Part shown: positions 56,666 through 64,000 of the stretch, one piece after another
Numbering within the stretch: position 1 is the stretch's first letter
Layout: each line of letters begins with the position of its first letter
Assembly: GCF_001543145.1 (NCBI RefSeq)
Contig: NZ_CP014160.1
Span: 868,001-932,000 of the forward strand
Reading direction: 5' to 3'
Source of the DNA: Aerococcus sanguinicola
Lineage (GTDB): Bacteria > Bacillota > Bacilli > Lactobacillales > Aerococcaceae
DNA length: 64,000 bases
The notes under the pieces: model-generated
What the model saw: only the letters and a program-made list of their open reading frames with translations
Database searches by the model: none
What the model was told of the DNA's origin: nothing
Translations under genes and position numbers: made by a program

Positions 56666-58406
56666 GCAAAAACAAAAAACCTTACCCCGGCTCCTCGCCT
56701 ACCTGGGCCAATACAAGTTCTTCTTAGCTCTCAGTGTCTTAGCCACCTTGGTCATCGCTGCCTGTGATATCATTGCCCCTCGCATGATGGGGGACTTAAC
56801 CAGTCAACTCTTCCACGATATCCAATCCGGCCAGGCCATTAACTTCCAGGCAGTAGGCCGACTCTGCCTTATCCTAGTCGGTCTCTACTTGGCCCTAGCT
56901 GTCTTTAATTTCATCCAGGGGCAACTTCTCACCTATATTTCCCAGAACTTTATCTTAAGACTCAGGGAAGAAGTATCTCATAAGGTCAAGCATATTCCCT
57001 TAGCCTACTTCGACCAAGCACGAACGGGCGACCTTTTGAGCCGGATGACCAGCGATGTAGAGGTACTCGGGAAGAATATCCAGCAAACCATCAGCCAGGT
57101 CTTCTACGGGATTATCCTCCTCCTAGGAATTATCGTGATGATGCTCCGCATTTCTGCTGTGATGACCGCTATCTTCTTCGTCACCATCCCCCTGAGTTTC
57201 TTTGCTACCCGCTTTATTACCAGCCGGTCGCAGAAATACTTCCGTGCCAAGGCAAAGGGTCTGGGGGCTATGGTCGCCTACGTTGAAGAAAGCTTTACTG
57301 GGACAGACCTGATCAAGGCTTATAACTATGAAGACCGGGCCGACAAAGAATTCCGTAGCTACAATGACAAGCTCTATGACGTGTCTTACAAGGCCAGCTT
57401 TATGGCGGGGGTCCTCCTACCTGTGATGACCTTTGTCAGCAACATGGGCTATGTCGCTATTGCCATCGTCGGCGGCCTCCTCGTCCTCAACCAACAGATC
57501 CTCGTCGGGGACGTCTTGGCCTTTATCCAGTACAGTCAGAAGATGACTCGCCCCATCAATACCATGGCAGAGATGGCCAACCTCCTCCAAGAGACCATGG
57601 CATCAGCCGACCGGGTCTTCGAATTCTTAGATGCCCCTGAAGAAGTGGAATGCGATGAAGCGCGAATTGACTCACCTATCGAAAGCATCAGCTTCGACCA
57701 TGTGGGCTTTGCCTATGAAGCCGGCCATCCTATTATCAAAGACCTGAGTTTAGAAGTGGACCAGGGGCAAACAATTGCCATTGTGGGGCCAACGGGAGCC
57801 GGTAAGACCACCCTGATCAACCTCCTCTTGCGCTTCTACGATGTCAGCAAGGGCGCGATCCGGATCAACGGAACGGACATTCGCCAGGTACCGCGCGATA
57901 ACCTGCGCCAACATTTTGGCATGGTCCTCCAAGACACTTGGCTCCTCCAAGCCAGTATCGAAGAAAATATCCGCTATGGTAAGTCCGGAGCTAGCCAAGA
58001 AGAAGTGATTCAGGCGGCCAAACAAGCCCACTGCTACCACTTCATTGAGAGCCTACCAGATGGCTTCGACACCCTACTCAACGAAGAAGCCTCCAACATC
58101 TCCCAAGGCCAACGCCAGCTCCTCACCATTGCCCGGGCCTTCATCTCGGACCCTGACATCCTCATCCTGGACGAAGCTACCTCCTCCGTCGACACCCGGA
58201 CAGAAGGCCTCATCCAAGAAGCCATGGCCAATCTCATGACTGGGCGGACCAACTTCGTCATCGCCCACCGCCTCTCCACCATCGTCGACGCCGACCGCAT
58301 CCTCGTCCTCGACCAGGGGGACATCGTTGAACAGGGTAGCCACCAAGAACTCCTCGCCCTCAACGGCACCTACGCCAAACTCTACCAAAGCCAATTCGCT
58401 GAATAA
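56658..58406 (+). CDS. ABC exporter half-transporter, catalytic partner
   Basis: 582 residues from the ATG at 56658 with GAGGAGG upstream. Membrane domain ~1-320; ATPase with Walker A GPTGAGKTT, an altered signature ISQGQRQLL and a canonical Walker B ILILDEATSSVD with the catalytic Glu, then IAHRLSTI. Canonical Glu here and Asp in the partner make a heterodimer with one consensus ATP site. Family A repeats begin 4 bases after the stop. Confidence 0.9.
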   Translation: MPKQKQKTLPRLLAYLGQYKFFLALSVLATLVIAACDIIAPRMMGDLTSQLFHDIQSGQAINFQAVGRLCLILVGLYLALAVFNFIQGQLLTYISQNFILRLREEVSHKVKHIPLAYFDQARTGDLLSRMTSDVEVLGKNIQQTISQVFYGIILLLGIIVMMLRISAVMTAIFFVTIPLSFFATRFITSRSQKYFRAKAKGLGAMVAYVEESFTGTDLIKAYNYEDRADKEFRSYNDKLYDVSYKASFMAGVLLPVMTFVSNMGYVAIAIVGGLLVLNQQILVGDVLAFIQYSQKMTRPINTMAEMANLLQETMASADRVFEFLDAPEEVECDEARIDSPIESISFDHVGFAYEAGHPIIKDLSLEVDQGQTIAIVGPTGAGKTTLINLLLRFYDVSKGAIRINGTDIRQVPRDNLRQHFGMVLQDTWLLQASIEENIRYGKSGASQEEVIQAAKQAHCYHFIESLPDGFDTLLNEEASNISQGQRQLLTIARAFISDPDILILDEATSSVDTRTEGLIQEAMANLMTGRTNFVIAHRLSTIVDADRILVLDQGDIVEQGSHQELLALNGTYAKLYQSQFAE

Positions 58407-58409
58407 AAG

Positions 58410-58662
58410 GGTGTGAGGGCGCGCGGGTAGCTTTCGTTCGCTGGAGCAAGTCACCAGAGCAGTCTGTAAGACTGCGGCGGAGACTTGTGAAGTGACACGA
58501 AAGCTAAGCGACCGAACCCGACTAGATCAGGGTGTGAGAGGATGCGGGAAAAAGGGACCTCTGGAGTAAAAGACCAGAGAAGGCTGCAAGCCTTCGACGA
58601 ACTTTTGCGAAGAGGAGCCCTTTCTGCATCCTCGAACCCGACTAGGGTGTAAGGGAGCGCGC
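58410..58662 (+). repeat. Family A hairpin modules (two plus stub)
   Basis: Modules start at 58410 and 58531; a truncated start (GGGTGTAAG) follows at 58645. The second is nearly identical to the module at 33695 except in the apical loop (AAGGCTGCAAGCCTT here). Confidence 0.8.
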
Positions 58663-58670
58663 CCATAATG

Positions 58671-58870
58671 AGCCAATCCACAATCAAAGGGGCCGAGTGT
58701 GGTTTGACATCGCTCACCCCACACTCAGAGCTTCAATTTGTGGCTTCATAATGAACAAGCCACAATCAAGTTCTTCCATTGTGGGTTGAAGATTGGGAAG
58801 CCACACTCGAGATTCCGAAGTGTGGCTTGGCACCGTTCAATCTACGCTAGCAAGCTCCAATTGTGGGTTA
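58671..58870. repeat. Family C palindrome array, set 3
   Basis: Tandem imperfect palindromes such as CACAATCAAGTTCTTCCATT followed by GTGGG, and CCACACTCGAGATTCCGAAG followed by TGTGG. Units are ~60-65 bp. It directly follows the family A set, as at 29886. From 58985 to 59263 no gene is seen. Confidence 0.5.
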
Positions 58871-58938
58871 ACAATATTCGACTACAAAAGCTCTTCCAAA
58901 TCAGTGCTTTTGATATGATGAATGTACAAACTAGCTAA

Positions 58939-58984
58939 ACCCTCTAGCCAAGCTGAATCAAGCCTGGCTAGAGTTTTTTTATTG
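58939..58984 (+). terminator. Terminator beyond the repeat arrays
   Basis: CTCTAGCCA ... TGGCTAGAG followed by TTTTTTTATT. Confidence 0.75.
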
Positions 58985-59160
58985 GGAGTGAAATTTTAAT
59001 GAAAGTCAACTTGCTAACGAGACTTGTATTCAAAAATCAGCACCGTCCAACTTTTAGGTCAATAAAGTCTTGCCAGCATGACCAAATCTTAGCTCCTTAA
59101 TCTAAGCCGCTCCACCTATACCTAGAATCTATGATTCACAGCGATAATTTTTTATTAAAA

Positions 59161-59236
59161 AGTAAGCGTTTTATTTTTGAATTTAAGGCTTTTATGTTAA
59201 TTTAGAAGTGTAAAGAAAGTGTTTTCATTAAGCTTT
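59161..59236 (+). promoter_or_regulatory. Leader of the lactate oxidase gene with cre-like sites
   Basis: AGTAAGCGTTTTAT (about 59161) and AGAAAGTGTTTTCA (about 59214) each resemble the catabolite element TGNAANCGNTTNCA with two or more mismatches. Control by CcpA is possible but unproven. Confidence 0.3.
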
Positions 59237-59263
59237 CATTATTCACAGAAAAGGAGAAAAATT

Positions 59264-60376
59264 ATGTCAGCCGAATACAAAGCACCTTCTGAGGTGAAAG
59301 ACTTAACCATTTATAATACTATTGAACTTGAAGACTTAGCAAAAGAAGTCATGCCTAAAGGCGGTTTTGACTACCTAGCAGGCGGTTCAGGTGAAGAATT
59401 TACCTTAAAACGTAATGTGCAATGCTTCAAATCGCAAGGTATCCTGCCAAGGGTTTTGGCCGATGTCGAGTTCCCAGAAACGGAAACAGAAATTTTTGGT
59501 CAAAAACTGAAAGTGCCTTTCATCATGGCGCCAATCGCAGCCCATGGTCTAGCCCACGAAACTAAGGAAGCTGGAACAGCTAAGGGGATTTCTGAATTTG
59601 GAGGCACCATTATGTCGATTTCAGCATATTCAGGAGCTACCTTCGAAGAAATTGATGAAGGCCTCCAAGGTAATCCGCGCTGGTTCCAAATCTATATGGC
59701 CAAGGATGATGAACTTAATATTAACATCCTGAACGAAGCCAAGGCCGATGGGGCATCCGCTATTATTCTAACGGCCGATGCGACCATCTCAGGTAACCGC
59801 GACCGGGATGACAAGAATGAATTTGTTTACCCCTTCGGTATGCCAATTGTTTCCCGCTACCTGACAGGGACTGGGGAAAATATGTCCCTCAACAATATCT
59901 ATGGCCAATCCAAGCAAAAGATTACCCCGCGTGATGTCGAATTCATCAAGAAACATACTGACCTCCCTGTCTTTGTTAAAGGGCTGCAGACAGCGGAAGA
60001 TGCCAATGTGGCCATCGGAGCAGGGGCTGATGGTGTTTGGGTATCCACACACGGTGGCCGCCAATTAGACGAAGCACCAGGCTCCTTTGAATGCTTAGCT
60101 GAAGTTGCTGATGCGGTTGCTGGCCGGGTGCCAATTGTCTTCGACTCAGGTGTCCGCCGCGGTGAACACATCTTCAAGGCCCTAGCCCAAGGTGCCGACC
60201 TGGTTGCTCTGGGACGTCCTGTCCTCTTTGGCTTAGCCCTAGGTGGCTGGAAGGGTGTGCGGTCCGTCTTTGAATACTTCGAAACCGACCTCAAACGCGT
60301 GATGCAATTGGCTGGGACGCAAAACATTGACCAAGTCAAAGCAGCCCGCTTAAAAGCTTTAGATAACTGGAACTAA
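59264..60376 (+). CDS. lox: L-lactate oxidase (FMN-dependent alpha-hydroxy acid oxidase)
   Basis: 370 residues from the ATG at 59264 behind AAAGGAG. TIM-barrel FMN enzyme: lactate + O2 to pyruvate + H2O2. Compared from memory with the A. viridans enzyme, the catalytic set is present: Y37, Y144 (FQIYMAKDD), D172 (LTADAT), R179 (GNRDRD), Y213, K239 (FVKG), H263 and R266. The normally invariant signature SNHGARQ reads STHGGRQ here (residues 261-267), an unusual double change next to the catalytic His. There is also an extra Gly in [10 protein letters not shown]. Single gene with its own terminator. It would help the organism make hydrogen peroxide in aerobic growth. Confidence 0.9.
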   Translation: MSAEYKAPSEVKDLTIYNTIELEDLAKEVMPKGGFDYLAGGSGEEFTLKRNVQCFKSQGILPRVLADVEFPETETEIFGQKLKVPFIMAPIAAHGLAHETKEAGTAKGISEFGGTIMSISAYSGATFEEIDEGLQGNPRWFQIYMAKDDELNINILNEAKADGASAIILTADATISGNRDRDDKNEFVYPFGMPIVSRYLTGTGENMSLNNIYGQSKQKITPRDVEFIKKHTDLPVFVKGLQTAEDANVAIGAGADGVWVSTHGGRQLDEAPGSFECLAEVADAVAGRVPIVFDSGVRRGEHIFKALAQGADLVALGRPVLFGLALGGWKGVRSVFEYFETDLKRVMQLAGTQNIDQVKAARLKALDNWN

Positions 60377-60386
60377 GACCAAATTC

Positions 60387-60426
60387 ACTGGCTTCCTCCT
60401 TTTTGGGGAAGCCAGTTTTTTTTTCT
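60387..60426 (+). terminator. Terminator after the lactate oxidase gene
   Basis: ACTGGCTTCC ... GGAAGCCAGT followed by nine T. Confidence 0.9.
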
Positions 60427-60613
60427 AAAATAAATCATATGAGTGAGCATACCTTCTGCTCACAATTCGACTTGTAAGCCGCGATTGTTTAGTTAATCAC
60501 TGCTAACACACAAATATTTTCCCCAGAAGATCTAGTCTTTGATTTATGTCTTTTGCCGCACATGATATACTAGGGTTAAATTAATTTTAAGAAAAAATAA
60601 AGGAGTGAGGGAA

Positions 60614-61519
60614 ATGCTTGAAGCTAAGCACCTAACCAAGACTTTCGGGCAGAATGTCGCGGTTGATGATGTCTCCTTCCAGTTGGAGAACGGGAAGATT
60701 CTTGGCATGATTGGCCGTAATGGGTCTGGAAAAACGACCATCTTCCGGATGATCTTGGACTTTTTGACACCAGAAGGCGAGGGCAGTGTGACCTGGAATG
60801 GCAAGGCCATGAACACCCAAATCTATAATATTATCGGCTACCTGCCAGAGGAGCGGGGGCTCTACGAGAAGATGTCCATCGAAGAGCAGATTGTTTACTT
60901 CGCTGAATTGCGGGGGATGAAGCGCCAGGATGTCTTGGCCCGGATTGATGAGTGGATGGACCGTTTCCAGGTTAAGGGCAAGCGCCAGGACAAGATCAAG
61001 ACCCTGTCTAAGGGGAACCAGCAGAAAGTCCAACTGATCGCCACTCTCATCCATGAACCTGAATTTGTGATCCTAGATGAGCCTTTTTCTGGCTTGGATC
61101 CGGTCAACGCTGACTTGCTCAAGAATGGCATCCTCTATCTGAGAGACCAGGGGAGTTCTATCATCTTCTCCAGCCATAATATGGATAATGTCGAGCGGCT
61201 CTGTGATGAACTGATTATGATCCATGATGGCAAGCGCGTGCTCTATGGCCCCATCCACCAAGTCCGTGAAAGCTTCGGCAACACCCGGCTCTACCTGGAA
61301 ACAGACAAGTGGACAGCGGAACAATTGGCCGGATTAGAGGGTGTGGACAAGGTTGAAAGCGACCGTCCTGGCGTTTACCAATTGGAGCTCCAGGATGAAA
61401 GTTATGGTCCGCAGATCTTCGACCAGGTGACCCAGGGCCATTATATTAAAGCCTTCAGCCAGCAACCGCCCACACTCGAAGCAATCTTTAAAATGAAAGC
61501 AGGTGGCTCCAATGAGTAA
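60614..61519 (+). CDS. ABC transporter ATPase (NatA/DrrA-like)
   Basis: 301 residues from the ATG at 60614 (AAAGGAG upstream). Walker A GRNGSGKTT, signature LSKGNQQKVQ and Walker B FVILDEPFSGLDPVN; a C-terminal DUF4162-type extension (about 220-301) follows, as in NatA and YhaQ-type exporters. Works with the overlapping permease (ATG at 61512). Confidence 0.9.
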   Translation: MLEAKHLTKTFGQNVAVDDVSFQLENGKILGMIGRNGSGKTTIFRMILDFLTPEGEGSVTWNGKAMNTQIYNIIGYLPEERGLYEKMSIEEQIVYFAELRGMKRQDVLARIDEWMDRFQVKGKRQDKIKTLSKGNQQKVQLIATLIHEPEFVILDEPFSGLDPVNADLLKNGILYLRDQGSSIIFSSHNMDNVERLCDELIMIHDGKRVLYGPIHQVRESFGNTRLYLETDKWTAEQLAGLEGVDKVESDRPGVYQLELQDESYGPQIFDQVTQGHYIKAFSQQPPTLEAIFKMKAGGSNE

Positions 61520-62807
61520 ATTATGGACTGTCGCAAAAAGCGTATACCGCAAGAATGTCTTTTCCTGGTCCTTCGTCTGGATGGTCGCTTCGCCCCTAGT
61601 CATGGTCGCTGTCTTTGGTCTCATCGGCTACTTCATTGGTCAGAGCGAGGCCACTAAGTCGGGGGATATCGCCTTGGTCCAGGCTTCTCCCGAAGTCCAA
61701 GAGATTGTAGAGGCGAATAAGGGCCACAACCAGATTATCTTGGACCTCAACCAAGAAGAGGCCCAGGCCGCCTTGCGCGACGACAAGATTGATGGTTACC
61801 TTGAAGTCGGCGAGGACAAGGGCCAAATTAAGGCCAATTTCTTCCACAAAACCACTTCTAGCGATGTTAATTTAGACGATATTGAAAAAGGGCTCCAGGA
61901 TTTACAAGTCCGGCGCCTGGCTCAAAGTCTGGGGCTCAGCCAAGAGGACCTGGCCAAGCTCCAAAGTCAATCGGTAGCAATCAATGTCAATAACCTGAAT
62001 TTTGGGGAGGATGGCAAGCTCTCCCAAGAAGAAGGGAATTCGATCAAGTATATCATTCGCTCATTTATGGCCTATTTTACTTGCTTTATTGTTTTCTTCT
62101 TTATTATTTCCTATGTCAACATCATTGCCCAAGAGATTGCAGCAGAGAAAGGCTCGCGGATTATGGAAATTATCCTCTCCAGTATCCCGGCCCGAACCCA
62201 TTTCTTCGGCAAGATGATTGGGGTGGGGCTCATGATTCTGACTCAGATTGGCTGCTACCTAATCCTCTATCTCCTAGGAGCGGCTGCCTTCGCCAGCTCC
62301 CTAGTCAGCCTGCCGATTCCAGATAAGCTCTTAGACAACTTACAACTAGGCAGTCTGATCCAAGAAGCCCTGCCGATCTTTGCCTTGGGCCTGGTCTTCG
62401 CCCTTATCGGTATCCTGATCTACACCAGTTTTGCGGGCTTCCTGGGCTCCCTCGTTTCCAAGACCGAAGATGTCCAAAAAACCATCATGCCTGTTGTTTT
62501 CTTGGGGGTGGCTGGCTTCTATATCGGCCTCTTCGCCTTCGCTTCCTCAGCCAACAATGCCTTGGTGCGGATCAGCTCACAGATTCCTTTCTTCACGCCT
62601 TTCGTGATGCCCTTCCGTATCGCTGGAGAAAGTGTCTCAGGCTTCGAAATTGGCCTCTCTGTCGTGCTCAGCCTGATCACGATGGTAGCCATCTTCTACC
62701 TCTCAGCGGCCTTCTACAAGAGCAATGTCCTCACCTACAGTGACAAGGGCATGCTGGACACCCTGAAGCGGTCATGGACCCTCTGGCGCAGCGAGAAAGA
62801 GGCTTAG
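61512..62807 (+). CDS. ABC-2 type permease (NatB/YhaP-like)
   Basis: 431 residues. One N-terminal helix (~20-42), a large outside domain (~45-180, rich in D/E/Q) and five or six membrane helices (FMAYFTCFIVFFFIISYVNI, QEIAAEKGSRIMEIILSS). The ABC-2 fold with a large extracytoplasmic loop after helix 1 is typical of NatB/YhaP exporters for sodium, drugs or unknown substrates. Overlaps the ATPase gene by 8 bases. Confidence 0.88.
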   Translation: MSKLWTVAKSVYRKNVFSWSFVWMVASPLVMVAVFGLIGYFIGQSEATKSGDIALVQASPEVQEIVEANKGHNQIILDLNQEEAQAALRDDKIDGYLEVGEDKGQIKANFFHKTTSSDVNLDDIEKGLQDLQVRRLAQSLGLSQEDLAKLQSQSVAINVNNLNFGEDGKLSQEEGNSIKYIIRSFMAYFTCFIVFFFIISYVNIIAQEIAAEKGSRIMEIILSSIPARTHFFGKMIGVGLMILTQIGCYLILYLLGAAAFASSLVSLPIPDKLLDNLQLGSLIQEALPIFALGLVFALIGILIYTSFAGFLGSLVSKTEDVQKTIMPVVFLGVAGFYIGLFAFASSANNALVRISSQIPFFTPFVMPFRIAGESVSGFEIGLSVVLSLITMVAIFYLSAAFYKSNVLTYSDKGMLDTLKRSWTLWRSEKEA

Positions 62808-62828
62808 CTAGCCGTTCAAAAATTCCAT

Positions 62829-62867
62829 AAGAAAAAGCCAGCTTTCGGGCTGGCTTTTTACTTAGTT
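62829..62867. terminator. Bidirectional terminator between the ABC operon and gyrA
   Basis: AAAAAGCCAGC-TTTCG-GGCTGGCTTTTT. Confidence 0.85.
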
Positions 62868-62873
62868 TTATTC

Positions 62874-64000
62874 CTATTCTTGGTCGTCGTCTTCTTCATC
62901 CAAGAGTTCATTGGTGAAATGGTGCAGGTTTTCTTGGATTTGGTCATCCGACAGGCGAGCTTGAGGAATATCCTGGTCATCGTAAACCGATTCATCACTA
63001 TCTTCGGTTTCTTCGTTGACCTTTTCAGCAATGGCTGAGAAGTCTTCCTCGCCCTCTGCTTGTTGGGCCGCGCCTGCAGAAGCAACTTCTTCCTCTTCTT
63101 CAGCTTCCACCTTGGCCATAGTTGAAACCTTGGCGTCATCATTCAAGCGCATGAGGCGGACACCCTGGGTCACCCGACCTGTTTGGGAAATATCAGCCGC
63201 ATGGAAGCGGATGACTACGCCTTCATCGGTCATCAGCATGATATCTTCAGTTAGGTCGACGGTTGTCATCCCCACCAGCTTCCCGTTCCGCTGGCTGGCA
63301 TTGATGGTTTTAACCCCTTTACCGCCGCGCTTGCGGATGGCATATTCGCTGGCTGGGGTCCGCTTCCCATAACCATTCTCGGTGACGACAAGGACATCCG
63401 CAACGTCAGCTAGGACGGCGGCTCCAATCACATAGTCACCAGGCTCCAAACGGATGGCCCGAACACCGGTAGCTGTCCGCCCCATCGACCGGGCGTCTTG
63501 TTCATTGAAGCTGACCGCATAGCCATCGTGGGAAGCCACGATCAGATTGCGCTGGCCATTGGTAAAGAGCACATCGACGAGCTCATCATCCTCCTTGAGA
63601 TTGAGGGCGATCAGGCCGTTGTTACGGATATTGAAGTAGTCGCGAACAGGAGTCCGTTTAATGACACCCTGGCGCGTAATAAAGGCCAGATAGCCGTCAG
63701 AATCGCCGTCATGGTCCACCGGGGTCACATTGATGGCATCACGCACCTTCTCGTCCTCTTCCAAGTTCAGGAGGTTAACGATCGGAATCCCCTTGGCTTG
63801 CCGGCCGTATTCTGGAATCTCATAGCCCTTCATCTGGTAGACTTTGCCCTTGTCCGTAAAGAACAGGATAATGTCATGGGTAGAAGTTGAGAACATGGTT
63901 TCGATATAGTCCCCATCGTTCATGCTCATGCCTTTGACGCCGAGACCGCCGCGGTTTTGGACGCGGAATTCATCATCGGCAACCCGCTTAATATAGCCGT
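62874..64000 (-). CDS. gyrA: DNA gyrase subunit A, C-terminal part
   Basis: The frame is open to the window edge (GYIKRVADDEFRVQNRGGLG then VKGM), so this is the DNA-wrapping beta-pinwheel half of GyrA. Repeated blade motifs are visible: VYQMKGYEIPEYGRQAKGIP, GVIKRTPVRDY, GYAVSFNEQDARSMGRTATG and VIRFHAADISQTGRVTQG. Beyond the last blade is an unusually long acidic tail (~75 residues, with EAEEEEEV and LLDEEDDDQE). Leftward orientation with the start to the right suggests gyrB, recF, dnaN and dnaA lie beyond the window. Confidence 0.96.
   Translation of the reverse strand, partial: GYIKRVADDEFRVQNRGGLGVKGMSMNDGDYIETMFSTSTHDIILFFTDKGKVYQMKGYEIPEYGRQAKGIPIVNLLNLEEDEKVRDAINVTPVDHDGDSDGYLAFITRQGVIKRTPVRDYFNIRNNGLIALNLKEDDELVDVLFTNGQRNLIVASHDGYAVSFNEQDARSMGRTATGVRAIRLEPGDYVIGAAVLADVADVLVVTENGYGKRTPASEYAIRKRGGKGVKTINASQRNGKLVGMTTVDLTEDIMLMTDEGVVIRFHAADISQTGRVTQGVRLMRLNDDAKVSTMAKVEAEEEEEVASAGAAQQAEGEEDFSAIAEKVNEETEDSDESVYDDQDIPQARLSDDQIQENLHHFTNELLDEEDDDQE

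Noticed and set aside
54947..58406. Dedicated peptide exporter (ComA/LagD type) for the 4-kb peptide locus
   Set aside because: Neither subunit has an N-terminal C39 peptidase domain, and the genes lie 50 kb away; ordinary heterodimeric exporter is the better reading.

Overview
The window reads as chromosome of a low-GC-phylum coccus, most likely Aerococcus. The best taxonomic clue is an FMN-dependent L-lactate oxidase (59264-60376) that closely resembles the well-known Aerococcus viridans enzyme. The pur operon order, gdpP-rplI-dnaB-purA, rpsF-ssb-rpsR and gyrA blocks are typical of Lactobacillales close to the replication origin. Genus is an inference; no rRNA is present. No tRNA, rRNA, CRISPR array, prophage or intact insertion sequence was seen.

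Layout. 0-1.3 kb: end of a formylglycine-generating enzyme gene and a TauE/SafE exporter. 1.4-3.7 kb: a DUF3800/methyltransferase cassette bracketed by inverted copies of a ~180 bp hairpin element. 3.8-7.8 kb: a LytTR-type two-component system with four short single-helix peptide genes, a possible immunity protein and two near-identical direct-repeat promoters; it looks like a peptide signalling or bacteriocin locus and has no exporter beside it. 7.8-12.4 kb: a KdgT-type permease and metE-metF. 12.7-25.4 kb: the complete IMP operon purEKCSQLFMNHDB, read leftward. 26.4-27.7 kb: a second, almost identical purB. 27.8-29.5 kb: mgtE behind an M-box Mg2+ riboswitch. 30-44 kb: metabolic and transport genes (ilvE, an ArsD-like protein, an amidase, an M20 hydrolase, a ThrE pair, glyA, a PTS IIC-like protein, DUF1576, FUSC, GNAT). 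44-49.5 kb: purA, dnaB, rplI, gdpP. 49.5-52.2 kb: 2.7 kb of AT-rich DNA without genes, carrying eight parS-like sites and a dense DnaA-box cluster. 52.2-64 kb: rpsR-ssb-rpsF, a FAH-family hydrolase, a heterodimeric ABC exporter, lactate oxidase, a Nat-like ABC exporter and the 3' part of gyrA.

Three families of intergenic palindromic repeats are spread through the window. The most striking (family A) is a ~119 bp module with fixed ends (GGGTGTGAG ... CGAACCCGACTA). It occurs in tandem sets of two or three, in five of six sets begins 2-5 bases after (once across) the stop codon of a rightward gene, and its stems vary in sequence while keeping base pairing.

How the genes work together: the pur operon plus purA and both purB copies make AMP from PRPP; glyA and metF feed one-carbon units to purine and methionine synthesis; metE finishes methionine. 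The extra purB, under its own promoter, could keep adenylosuccinate lyase available when the operon is repressed. The left part of the window is accessory and sensory; the right part is replication, translation and transport close to the origin.
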